This document shows positions 1 through 7,064 of a DNA stretch of 11,104 nt, piece after piece. The position numbers and the translations under genes are program-made. The notes beneath the pieces are model-generated. The model saw nothing but the letters and a program-made list of their open reading frames with translations. It searched no databases and was not told the origin of the DNA. Source of the stretch: JBFMAE01 sp040756085 (GTDB lineage: Bacteria > Desulfobacterota > BSN033 > UBA1163); NCBI GenBank assembly GCA_040756085.1, contig JBFMAE010000096.1, positions 1 through 11,104 of the forward strand, written 5' to 3'. How positions within the stretch are numbered: position 1 is the first letter of the stretch; each line of letters opens with the position of its first letter.

Positions 1-337
1 AGAGGAGAACGGCAAAGACCATCGAGAGAATGGCCAGGGGGAGTGTCACCTCAAGACGCGTGAAGATCAACGAGCGGATCGGGATATCATAGTTAATGGA
101 GCGCCCCATATCTCCCAGGGCAAGATGTTTCATATAGGCGAGGTACTGAACGATCGCTGGCCGGTCCAATCCCAGTTCCTGCCGTAACTTCTGCAGGGTT
201 TCAGGCGTGGCATGGATGCCAAGAATGACCTGGGCAGGGTCACCGGGGATCACCATGAGGACGGCAAAGATGACCATCGAGACGAGGAAGAGCGTTAAAA
301 AAAGGACGATGGTTCGTTTGAGGAGAAAGGCTGCCAT
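1..337 (-). CDS. DppB/OppB-type ABC transporter permease, N-terminal part
   Basis: Inner-membrane permease subunit of a peptide/oligopeptide-type (family 5) ABC importer. Read on the minus strand, the ATG at 337-335 opens a frame that stays open to the left edge (112 codons seen; the family is usually 300-340 aa, so about a third is present). A first membrane span covers roughly residues 8-30 (TIVLFLTLFLVSMVIFAVL). It is followed by the family-typical IPGDPA, a periplasmic stretch (RQELGLDRPAIVQYLAYM), LGDMGRSI, and the start of a second hydrophobic segment. This layout is characteristic of DppB/GsiC/OppB N-termini. It lies 135 nt downstream of the solute-binding protein gene on the same strand, the usual order for this operon. 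I see no strong Shine-Dalgarno before the ATG; the upstream sequence is taken up by an inverted repeat. The substrate cannot be assigned. Confidence 0.9.
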   Translation of the reverse strand, partial: MAAFLLKRTIVLFLTLFLVSMVIFAVLMVIPGDPAQVILGIHATPETLQKLRQELGLDRPAIVQYLAYMKHLALGDMGRSINYDIPIRSLIFTRLEVTLPLAILSMVFAVLL

Positions 338-344
338 TATTTAA

Positions 345-461
345 ATCAATGACAAATGACAAAGCTCAAATTTCAAAAATGTAGGTCTATTTGAATCTTT
401 GTTTTTGATATTTGAACTTTGGATTTGATTTGTCATTTGAACTTTGAAATTTGACATTGAT
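345..461. repeat. Imperfect inverted repeat between binding-protein and permease genes
   Basis: Positions 345-371 and 435-461 are 27-nt arms that are reverse complements of each other with about four mismatches. They are built from ATCAATG, CAAAT, CAAAG and TCAAAT units. The 63-nt loop repeats the same vocabulary: ATTTGAACTTT occurs at both 410-420 and 435-445. Similar CAAAT/TCAAA filler is common between genes in Desulfobacterota-like genomes (recalled, not searched). In mRNA it could fold into a long hairpin between the two cistrons and so affect the binding protein:permease ratio; that role is inferred. Confidence 0.75.
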
Positions 462-472
462 TTGAAAACTAT

Positions 473-1975
473 CTACTTCTGTATCCAGACCTCGGTCACA
501 TCGACGGCGGTCATGGGATAATCTCTCCACCAGTTCATGACCTCTTTCTTCATGGTGGGAAGGCTGGGCAACACAAATAGAAACCCGTTCACCGCATCCT
601 CTGTGATGATCTTCTGGCAGGCAACATAAAGTTCCTTGCGGACTTTGAGATCTGCCTCCATCTCGGCTTTCTTCAGTGTCTCCTGAAATTTCGGGCTGTC
701 ATAACGAAAGTAATATTTGGGATTGGCATAGATGTTGATATCGAATGGTTCGGCATGACCGATGACCGTAAGATCGAAGTCAGCGTTCTTAAAGACCCGG
801 TCAATCCACTGCCCCCACTCGGTCAATTCAATCTTCAATCTGATACCCACCTGGGAGAGCATGTCTGCGATGATCTCGCCAGAACGTTTCGCATAGGCAT
901 ACCGTTCCGGAACTTTGATCACCGCTTCAAAACCGTTCGGATAGCCGGCCTCGGCGAGAAGCTGTTTGGCCTTCTCAGGCTGATAGGGATAGGTCGATGT
1001 CAGATCGATATAATAAGGATTGCCCGGATCCATGTGGCTTCCGATGGGAACACCGTAACCGGACATCGCCCCTTTAATCAGAGCACTTCGATCGATGGCA
1101 TGTGCCATGGCCCTGCGGACACGGACATCGGTGAAGGGCTTTCTCGAATTGTTCGTCGAGAGGATTACCTCTGTGGTGGTGTAGCCGTTGAGGACTTTGA
1201 ACTTGGGATCCCTTTCAAGGAGGAGTGCATTTTCAGGACTGACATCATAGGCAATGGCATCGATGTCACCGGCCTTGAGGCTTGCGATCTGAGCACTCGG
1301 GTCTCCGATAAATTTGAAGGTGACCTTATCGAGATAGGGAATACCCTTCCGGTGATAGTCCTCAAATCGGGTCAGAGTGATGCGGTCTCCTCTTACCCAT
1401 TCCACAAACTTGAACGGCCCTGTTCCGACAGGTGCACTCTTAAGTTTGTCCACCGCCTGCTTGTTGACGATGATGGAGTCCGGCCTGGCAAGATTGAATA
1501 AAAACATCGAATTGACATTTTTCAGTTTAATCTTCACCGTATGGCTATCCACTATCTGCACCGAATCAATATCTCTATAATATTCTCGGTGGGCCGTGGC
1601 GGTCTTTTCGTCCATCAACCTCTCAAAAGTGAACTTAACATCCTCTGCATCAAAAGGTTTTCCATCATGGAACTTGACGCCTTTTTTCAGGAGGAAGGTA
1701 TACTCCTTCCCATCCTTTGAGATCTTATAATCTTTGGCCAGAGCGGGGACGATTTTCCCATTCCGATCGATCTTGACCAGCCCTTCCAATACGTTGCTGT
1801 AAACGACCCGCGGGATGGCTGCAGAAGTGGCAATGGTCGGGTCCAATCCCGGAGGCTCCACGCCCTGGGCGATCGTCAGGGATCCTCCGTAGGCAGGCTT
1901 CGACTGGGCGTGGGTGACCGGTGCCAAAAGAACAATTGTTAACAAGATCGAACATAGAAAAATAATTCTCTTCAT
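473..1975 (-). CDS. ABC transporter substrate-binding protein, family 5 (DppA/OppA type)
   Basis: Periplasmic solute receptor (SBP_bac_5) of a peptide/oligopeptide-type importer that hands ligand to the DppB-like permease encoded just downstream. It has 500 aa, a normal length for the family. Residues 1-23 are a Sec signal peptide (MKRIIFLCSILLTIVLLAP, likely cut after THA). Domain signatures in order are YGGSLTIAQGVEPPGLDP, an EGLVKID segment, the family pattern DGKEYTFLLKKGVKFHDGKP with DAEDVKFTFER, GTGPFKFVEW around 185-195, RRAMAHAIDR near 290, and a C-terminal closing domain. The ATG at 1975-1973 is preceded by a clear GGAGG (1985-1981 on the minus strand), 5 nt away, which fixes the start. 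The gene is separated from the aminotransferase by 99 nt carrying a palindrome, so it may be co-transcribed with it or have its own promoter. Ligand (dipeptide, oligopeptide, glutathione, nickel) cannot be told from sequence alone. Confidence 0.93.
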   Translation of the reverse strand: MKRIIFLCSILLTIVLLAPVTHAQSKPAYGGSLTIAQGVEPPGLDPTIATSAAIPRVVYSNVLEGLVKIDRNGKIVPALAKDYKISKDGKEYTFLLKKGVKFHDGKPFDAEDVKFTFERLMDEKTATAHREYYRDIDSVQIVDSHTVKIKLKNVNSMFLFNLARPDSIIVNKQAVDKLKSAPVGTGPFKFVEWVRGDRITLTRFEDYHRKGIPYLDKVTFKFIGDPSAQIASLKAGDIDAIAYDVSPENALLLERDPKFKVLNGYTTTEVILSTNNSRKPFTDVRVRRAMAHAIDRSALIKGAMSGYGVPIGSHMDPGNPYYIDLTSTYPYQPEKAKQLLAEAGYPNGFEAVIKVPERYAYAKRSGEIIADMLSQVGIRLKIELTEWGQWIDRVFKNADFDLTVIGHAEPFDINIYANPKYYFRYDSPKFQETLKKAEMEADLKVRKELYVACQKIITEDAVNGFLFVLPSLPTMKKEVMNWWRDYPMTAVDVTEVWIQK

Positions 1976-1990
1976 CTCTTCCTCCTTCTT

Positions 1991-2035
1991 AATCCCCCCA
2001 ACCCCCCTTTAACAAAGGGAGGAAAGGTGTGGATT
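1991..2035. repeat. C-rich palindromic element (REP/MITE-like)
   Basis: The element begins AATCC and ends GGATT, with C-runs on the left and G-rich sequence on the right, forming an imperfect palindrome. The core stem is CCCTTT (2005-2010) with AAAGGG (2014-2019) around an AAC loop, extended after one mismatch by 2002-2003 with 2021-2022. There is no T-tract, so it is not a standard terminator. It closely resembles the AATCCCCC...CCCTTT...AAAGGG intergenic elements scattered in Desulfobacterota and Nitrospirota genomes (recalled). It lies just 16 nt upstream of the binding-protein start codon, next to its Shine-Dalgarno. Confidence 0.65.
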
Positions 2036-2074
2036 TAATGATGCTTGGCATATTATCCGAATCATCTTTAATTG

Positions 2075-3370
2075 TCAAACGGCGCAAGAGGGTGAAACTT
2101 CTGCAAAGGCCCGGTCCATGATGTGAATGGCCCGGTCGATGTCTTCTTTCTCAACGGTGAGCGGCGGCGTGATCCGGATGACATTGCCATAGAGACCGCC
2201 CTTTCCGATGAGAAGCCCTTCCTCCTTCGTCTTTTCGAAAAACTCCAAGACCAGATCCGAAGCAGGTTCCTTCTTCGCTTTGACGATCTCCATCCCTTGA
2301 ATCAGCCCCATCCCACGGACCTCGCCGATGACCCAGTACCTCTCTTTGAGGCCATCCAATTTCTCCCTTAAATATCCTCCCATCTCTTCGGCATTCTCAA
2401 CGAGTCTCCTTTTCTCAATGGCTTCAATGGTAGCAAGGACAGCCGAGGAGGTGACCGGATTTCCGCCGAAGGTGGAGATGTGTGATCCTATGAGGGCATC
2501 TGCCACCTCGGGTGTCGCAATGGTGATCCCGACCGGTGCGCCATTGGCTGCTCCCTTGGCCATGACCATGATATCAGGCTCCACGCCCCAGTGTTCGATT
2601 CCGAACATCTTCCCTCCTGTTCTGCCCCAGCCTGTTTGAACTTCGTCACAAATGAAGAGGCCCCCATAGCCCTTAACGATGGAAACGACCTCTCTGAAAT
2701 ATTCTTTGGGTGGTATAATAAATCCCCCCACACCCTGTATGGGTTCCGCGATAAAAGCCGCAGGATGGCCGGAGGTCGTCGTCTCGATCAATTCCTTCAC
2801 GTCCTTTGCACAATCGAGGTCACAGTGAGGATACTCCTTTCCGAAGGCACAACGGAAGCAGTAGGCATTGTGGGCATGTTTGATGCCCGGGACGAGGCTC
2901 TCCGTTGGGCGCCAGTTTCGATGGGCCGTAATGTTCATCGCCAGAAGGGAGGACCCGCTGTAGCAATGTCTCAAGGCAATGATCTCGTGACTTTTCGTAA
3001 ACATTTGGGCAATCAGAATGGCGGTTTCAACGGCTTCCGTGCCGCTATTGGTGAAAAAGGATTTCTGTAACTTTCCGGGTGCGATCTTGGCCAGTTTTTC
3101 AGCGAGAGAAATCGTCTTGACATTCTGATACAAGGTTGACGTATGCTGGAGCTTTCTCATTTGATCGATGGTCCTGGAGGTGATCTCCTCATCACAATGG
3201 CCCACACTGATCGTGACGATCCCCCCAAAGAAATCGAGGTACTCTTTCCCGTCGATGTCGTAAAGATATTTCCCCTTACCCCGTTCCAGAATGAGAGATT
3301 CCTGATAATAGTTGGCCACACAGGGTACTAAAAATTTTTTATGTTTTTCGTAAACTTCCTTCTTTTCCAT
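2075..3370 (-). CDS. Class III PLP-dependent aminotransferase (AGXT2/GABA-transaminase-like)
   Basis: Fold-type I, class III aminotransferase moving an amino group between an amine or omega-amino acid and a keto acid with pyridoxal phosphate; probably cytoplasmic. Family marks: DIDGKEYLDFFGGI near the N-terminus, NSGTEAVETAI (phosphate binding), AAFIAEPIQGVGG, ICDEVQTGWGRTG with PLP-pyridine Asp242, and MVMAKGAANGAPVG with Schiff-base Lys272. STFGGNPV and the C-terminal GLLIGKGG/RITPPL complete it. At 431 aa it has normal length. I chose the ATG at 3370 because GGAGGAGG lies 8 nt before it; the frame could extend to an ATG at 3421 (17 codons earlier), but no ribosome site precedes that one. 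Four cysteines (171, 174, 183, 187; spacing CxxC-x8-CxxxC) lie in a surface insertion that I recall from other AGXT2-like enzymes. Substrate is unresolved; the adjacent importer hints at amino-acid or peptide catabolism. Confidence 0.92.
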   Translation of the reverse strand: MEKKEVYEKHKKFLVPCVANYYQESLILERGKGKYLYDIDGKEYLDFFGGIVTISVGHCDEEITSRTIDQMRKLQHTSTLYQNVKTISLAEKLAKIAPGKLQKSFFTNSGTEAVETAILIAQMFTKSHEIIALRHCYSGSSLLAMNITAHRNWRPTESLVPGIKHAHNAYCFRCAFGKEYPHCDLDCAKDVKELIETTTSGHPAAFIAEPIQGVGGFIIPPKEYFREVVSIVKGYGGLFICDEVQTGWGRTGGKMFGIEHWGVEPDIMVMAKGAANGAPVGITIATPEVADALIGSHISTFGGNPVTSSAVLATIEAIEKRRLVENAEEMGGYLREKLDGLKERYWVIGEVRGMGLIQGMEIVKAKKEPASDLVLEFFEKTKEEGLLIGKGGLYGNVIRITPPLTVEKEDIDRAIHIMDRAFAEVSPSCAV

Positions 3371-3439
3371 TGGGATTGCCTCCTCCTGGTAAAAATCTTG
3401 TTGATCTCCGATTCCTTCCATATTGGGAAATCAATGGAA

Positions 3440-3468
3440 ATTATAGCTGATGCTTTGTGATTAATAAA
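3440..3468 (-). promoter_or_regulatory. Putative sigma-70 promoter of the aminotransferase gene
   Basis: On the minus strand a perfect TATAAT -10 (3445-3440) is preceded at 17 bp by a weak -35, TTTATT (3468-3463; 3 of 6 matches). Transcription would start near 3433, giving a leader of about 60 nt before the preferred ATG at 3370. The -35 is poor, so the call rests mainly on the -10 and its location. Confidence 0.4.
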
Positions 3469-3486
3469 GGGTAGGCTAATCTCTTT

Positions 3487-3690
3487 TCTAATCAAAATCC
3501 TGATGGTGGATTTAGATTGAGTTCTCTACTGTCTATGAGACAGCGCTGGCTTTCTTGGCAATGGTTGAGAGTGGTGCTGATATTTCATCAGTAGCCCCTC
3601 AGGCAATCAATTATCTCACCTCCACCCAGCTTCCTAATTGTTTATGTAATGATGATCCATATTCACCGGCTTTGGCCTTTCGATTTCCGT
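3487..3690 (+). pseudogene. Decayed fragment of a toroid-repeat/CARDB protein gene
   Basis: This stretch aligns with 10183-10380 inside the intact toroid/CARDB gene, about 80% identical by eye over some 190 nt. Reading 3494 onward gives QNPDGGFRLSS; a one-base deletion near 3525 then shifts the frame, and the shifted frame continues TALAFLAMV, SGADIS, VAPQAINYLTSTQLPN and NDDPYS, matching the intact protein almost residue by residue. Similarity fades after about 3690 and the restored frame hits TGA at 3714-3716. The start, signal peptide, other repeats and CARDB domains are all missing. Two conserved glycine/tryptophan positions of the repeat (GSW in the intact copy) have become Cys-Leu-Cys, a further sign of decay. 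Most other differences are at third codon positions, so the copy probably diverged as a working gene before it broke. Confidence 0.85.
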
Positions 3691-3712
3691 ACAATTTTGA
3701 AAAACTTTCCTC

Positions 3713-3741
3713 TTGACAACATGTTTCTTTTTTAGTATCAG
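3713..3741 (+). promoter_or_regulatory. Putative sigma-70 promoter for the transglutaminase-like/SLT gene
   Basis: A perfect TTGACA (3713-3718) is followed after 17 bp by TATCAG (3736-3741; 4 of 6 matches to TATAAT). Transcription would begin near 3748, leaving a leader of about 185 nt before the start codon at 3932. The promoter begins exactly where the decayed toroid fragment ends. No operator is recognisable. Confidence 0.5.
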
Positions 3742-3855
3742 ATTCATTACCAAATGAAAAAAACGACAGAAGGATTATTTCTTTCTTTGAAGTTTGCCAA
3801 CCCGGAAACACGCCATATTTTCTAAGGAGGGAAGCGGGGGAAAGGGCTTCAAACA

Positions 3856-3899
3856 GCCTGGCGATGGATCAAAAGACACGCCAGGCTTTTATTTTTTTA
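3856..3899 (+). terminator. Intrinsic terminator or leader attenuator hairpin
   Basis: GCCTGGCG (3856-3863) pairs perfectly with CGCCAGGC (3879-3886) across a 15-nt loop, and a T-rich run (TTTTATTTTTTTAT) follows immediately. This is a textbook rho-independent terminator on the plus strand. No intact plus-strand gene ends upstream, only the pseudogene. If the promoter at 3713-3741 is real, the hairpin sits inside the leader, about 45 nt before the start codon, where it could act as an attenuator. It may equally be a relic of the lost upstream gene. A Shine-Dalgarno-like AAGGAGG (3824-3830) lies upstream without a usable start nearby. Confidence 0.7.
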
Positions 3900-3931
3900 T
3901 GACCAAATGACCAAATTAGATGGAGGATTAC

Positions 3932-6900
3932 ATGAATCATAAGTTCTTAAAACTATTTGCTATTGTTGCCCTGTTTTTCTTTTCGTGGAGTTTCGGGGGA
4001 ATATGCAGTATCGCACACGCCATAGACAAGGGGTTGAATCAACCATCCTCTTTTAATCACCAATCGGAGCACGAACAAAAACCAGAGGTGAAATTCCAGA
4101 AAACAATTGAGGAGATGGGAGAGATCCTTGAGAATCCGGCCACTGATAGAGAGACTAAAGCCAAAAAGGCCAAAGCGAAAAGGGGCGAAATAGAGGAGCT
4201 TGATAGGGAGGTTAGGAAACAGTTTGCCGAGACGGAGAAGAAATTAAGAGATGCGGGGCTTCCTCATGAGATCCTCCAGAGACATCATAAATTTGTTAAG
4301 CATTATGAGGATAACCTTAATGAATTAAAAGCCAACCTCAATGACATTGAAAGGACAAAGGGGCTTGCGGTAGAGGTAGAGATAAAGAAGGCAAAAGACC
4401 ATCTACAAAGAGTAAAACCTCCAAAAAAGCATATCCCTTTAGATCCAAACAAGCTTCCGCATCGAACACCAAAGATAGAGAGGAAAGAGCCTCGTTTAAA
4501 GAAAGAGGATTTTGATAGGGATTTCCCAAAAACCAAGAAAGCCCAGGGGCAAAAGAAACCTATCCTTGTCGCCTCCATCGGGTCTTTGAAAGGTCTTTTG
4601 TCATCCAACGATGAACAAAGAACGATGGACGATGAACTAAATACTCCGCAATCCGAAATCCGAATTCCGCAATTAATGATGGCCCAAGCGACCAATCTGC
4701 CAACCCCTGAAGATTTGGCTGAGACCATAGAAGTTCAATTTACCCCTGAGATCAGGGCTAAAGCACAGGAGCTTGGAAACAATCCCGTAAGAATTTACAA
4801 CTGGGTGAGAAATAACATCGAATTTGTCCCTACCTATGGCTCCATTCAGGGGGCCCACATGACCCTGCTTACAAAACAAGGCAATGCCTTTGATACGGCA
4901 AGCCTTTTGATTGCCTTGCTCAGAGTTTCTAACATCCCCGCCCGCTATGTCTATGGGACAATTGAACTGCCAATCGAGAAGGTCATGAACTGGGTCGGAG
5001 GATTTACAGATCCAACTTCGGCAGTGGACTTCATTGCCAGTGGTGGAATACGAGGAGTTGCTGTCACGTCAGGGGGAAAAATAGTAGGGGTTAGAATGGA
5101 GCAAATGTGGGTAGAAGCATATCTCCCTTATGGAAACTATCGTGGAACGATGAGAGACCAATCAATAAAGACATGGATACCAATGGATGGGAGTTTTAAG
5201 CAATACGAATACGATGCGGGAATGGATATAGCAAAAAACATCACCTTTGACAAACCATCCTGCCTCAGCAGTTTTAATGATCTTACACCAGTTGATTTTT
5301 ATCTTCAACAGATACAGAGTTATTTGGATACAAATGTTCCAGGCAAGACAATTGAAGATGCAAAAAGAACTAAAAAGATAAAAGCTCAATATTCTGAACT
5401 TTTAGCTCCCATTTTGCCTTACAAAACAGTAGTCAAACTGGCAATATTTTCTGGATTGACCGATGCTTTCCGTTATAAGGTAAAGATCTCTATACCAGAT
5501 TTATTTGGTCAAGGCCTTGAATACCAAATTGCTCTTCCTGAAATCATGGGAAAGCGGGTTACAATTTCCTACGTACCATCTACTCCAGCAGATGAGCAGT
5601 TAATAAATCAATACGGTGGATTCTACAATGTTCCAGCTTATCTCCTTATGGTCAAGCCATCTGTGAAAGTTGAAGGTAATGTTGTAGCCTCAGGGACTGA
5701 AGCCTCTGTAGGGATAGAGCAAACATTGGATGTGAATATTATTTACCCAAGGACTGGCGAAATAGATAGAGCTACTCACAACATCAAGGCCGGAGGGTAC
5801 TATGCACTGGGCATTGACCCTAAGGGATTATCTGAAGATTTGATCGAGCAAAGATTTGAAATTTTGAAAAATACTCTAGATTCAGACTATCCAGACCCTT
5901 ATAATGACCCCATTCTTGGGGAAATTCTCTTTATGTGCATCTTGAGATATTTTAATAACTTAGAAGAATCAACGTCTCAATTGATGGAGATTAGTCATCA
6001 CATTCACAACAAAGACATCTCAGAAGGGATTACAGGGAAAAATATAAACGTCAGTTATATCTATGGTTTACCATATAGAATAGTTCCTTCTACTTACTGG
6101 ATTGATATCAAAAGAGAAATATCCATTTTAATGCCTATCAATGGGGATAACAGCAGAAGAATAGAGATAATGAACCTTTTAGGAATGACAAGCTCTGTGT
6201 TGGAAAATCAGTTATGGGAACAAATGGTGAGCCTCCAATCTATCTCTGCCGTTAAGACAATTCAATTGGCAAATGAATTGATGATTCCAATTCATTACAT
6301 AAACCAGGGTAATCTTTCTCAAAAGATAGCACTTTTATCGGTTTCAGAGGAAGTTAAAACTTCTATCATAAATACAGTAAATCAAGGGAAGTTGGTTACG
6401 ATTCCGGAGACCAATTTGCAATACAATCTCTGGTACGGTGTGGGATGGATTGTGGAAGATCCTTTAACGGGAGCAGGGGCTTATATGATTTCTGGCTATC
6501 TAATGGGTGGGGAAACAACAGAAGATAGGAAAGGGCAAAATCCCCTGTGCAGTGAATTAGGAGGTTATTTAGGTGATGATATATATAAGGCAATTGCCTA
6601 TAGGGAAAGCAATTGGGCACAGTTTAATCAACAACGTGTACCAAAAACAAGCGGATCTGCTTATGGGGTCATGCAGATTGAAAGGCGTTCATGGAATCCA
6701 GAAAGTCCATATAATAAGAACATGAAGCCTCCACGTGTTCCTAAATTCCCTGGAACCAATGATCCAGTTGATTGGAATAAGGTCCTTTGGGATTGGAAAT
6801 ATAATGTTGATTTAGGAAAAGCCATATATAACAACGAGTGTATGAAATGGGCAAAAAAAGATTTAGAAAACGCTGGTATAAGTAACCCTACTGAAGAACA

Positions 6901-7063
6901 GATGAGGCTTTCAGCGTTAAGCCGATACAAAGAATGGGAGCCTTATTTTAATGAAAAGGGTGAAAGAAACACTCATGATGGGTGCTCTTATGCAGATAAA
7001 GTAAATGAACTTTACAAAAACAAAGCATGGAGCGATATAAAAGAACTTAATTGTGGGAGATGA
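3932..7063 (+). CDS. Exported transglutaminase-like protein with C-terminal lytic transglycosylase (SLT) domain
   Basis: Large envelope protein, 1043 aa from the ATG at 3932, chosen because TGGAGGA sits 4 nt upstream; an ATG at 3920 is in frame but overlaps that site. Layout: Sec signal 1-30 (cut after AHA); charged, probably coiled-coil region about 40-150; Pro/Lys-rich linker to about 250; transglutaminase-like domain about 260-430 (YNWVRNNIEF, GNAFDTASLLIALLR, IPARYVYG, MWVEAYLPYG, WIPMDGSFK). By alignment of motifs the catalytic Cys is Ala319 and the His is Gln391; only Asp419 remains. A middle region of about 430-860 has no function I can name and ends in EDPLTGAGAYMISG. The last 170 residues look like an SLT lysozyme fold: Glu892 in YRESNW, GVMQI at 912-916, and WKYNVDLGKAI. 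Four cysteines (873, 970, 1018, 1041) could form disulfides. It likely acts on peptidoglycan in the periplasm or at the surface. The next gene follows after 1 nt. Confidence 0.85.
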   Translation: MNHKFLKLFAIVALFFFSWSFGGICSIAHAIDKGLNQPSSFNHQSEHEQKPEVKFQKTIEEMGEILENPATDRETKAKKAKAKRGEIEELDREVRKQFAETEKKLRDAGLPHEILQRHHKFVKHYEDNLNELKANLNDIERTKGLAVEVEIKKAKDHLQRVKPPKKHIPLDPNKLPHRTPKIERKEPRLKKEDFDRDFPKTKKAQGQKKPILVASIGSLKGLLSSNDEQRTMDDELNTPQSEIRIPQLMMAQATNLPTPEDLAETIEVQFTPEIRAKAQELGNNPVRIYNWVRNNIEFVPTYGSIQGAHMTLLTKQGNAFDTASLLIALLRVSNIPARYVYGTIELPIEKVMNWVGGFTDPTSAVDFIASGGIRGVAVTSGGKIVGVRMEQMWVEAYLPYGNYRGTMRDQSIKTWIPMDGSFKQYEYDAGMDIAKNITFDKPSCLSSFNDLTPVDFYLQQIQSYLDTNVPGKTIEDAKRTKKIKAQYSELLAPILPYKTVVKLAIFSGLTDAFRYKVKISIPDLFGQGLEYQIALPEIMGKRVTISYVPSTPADEQLINQYGGFYNVPAYLLMVKPSVKVEGNVVASGTEASVGIEQTLDVNIIYPRTGEIDRATHNIKAGGYYALGIDPKGLSEDLIEQRFEILKNTLDSDYPDPYNDPILGEILFMCILRYFNNLEESTSQLMEISHHIHNKDISEGITGKNINVSYIYGLPYRIVPSTYWIDIKREISILMPINGDNSRRIEIMNLLGMTSSVLENQLWEQMVSLQSISAVKTIQLANELMIPIHYINQGNLSQKIALLSVSEEVKTSIINTVNQGKLVTIPETNLQYNLWYGVGWIVEDPLTGAGAYMISGYLMGGETTEDRKGQNPLCSELGGYLGDDIYKAIAYRESNWAQFNQQRVPKTSGSAYGVMQIERRSWNPESPYNKNMKPPRVPKFPGTNDPVDWNKVLWDWKYNVDLGKAIYNNECMKWAKKDLENAGISNPTEEQMRLSALSRYKEWEPYFNEKGERNTHDGCSYADKVNELYKNKAWSDIKELNCGR
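4608..4675 (+). repeat. Intergenic-type short repeats embedded in coding sequence
   Basis: Within the linker ahead of the transglutaminase-like domain, ACGATGAAC (4608-4616), ACGATGGAC (4622-4630) and CGATGAACT (4630-4638) are near-copies. They are followed by ATCCGAA repeated twice and flanked by CCGCAAT on both sides (4646-4674). Such CGATGRAC and AATCCGAAATCCG strings are typical of non-coding filler repeats in related genomes (recalled). Here they are translated in frame as roughly residues 226-248, a polar segment rich in Asp, Glu, Gln and Ile, before the conserved domain. It looks like repeat DNA captured into a tolerant linker. Confidence 0.5.
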
Positions 7064-7064
7064 T

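Noticed and set aside
755..1501. Long plus-strand open frame (248 codons) opposite the binding-protein gene
   Set aside because: It is antisense to a well-supported family 5 binding protein, has no recognisable domain and no signal peptide, and its composition mirrors the real gene.
2720..2745. AATCCCCCCACACCC within the aminotransferase looking like the C-rich palindrome at 1991
   Set aside because: It encodes the conserved GVGGFIIPP segment of the enzyme and lacks the matching second arm, so the likeness is chance.
2591..3070. Plus-strand open frame (159 codons) opposite the aminotransferase
   Set aside because: Antisense to conserved PLP-enzyme motifs; no domain or sensible start context.
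3611..3811. Minus-strand frame of 66 codons whose N-terminal-distal end resembles that of another frame at 10308-10517
   Set aside because: The likeness (EYGSS...LGSWVEVR) is only the antisense shadow of the homologous plus-strand toroid sequence; it led me to the pseudogene but is not itself a gene.
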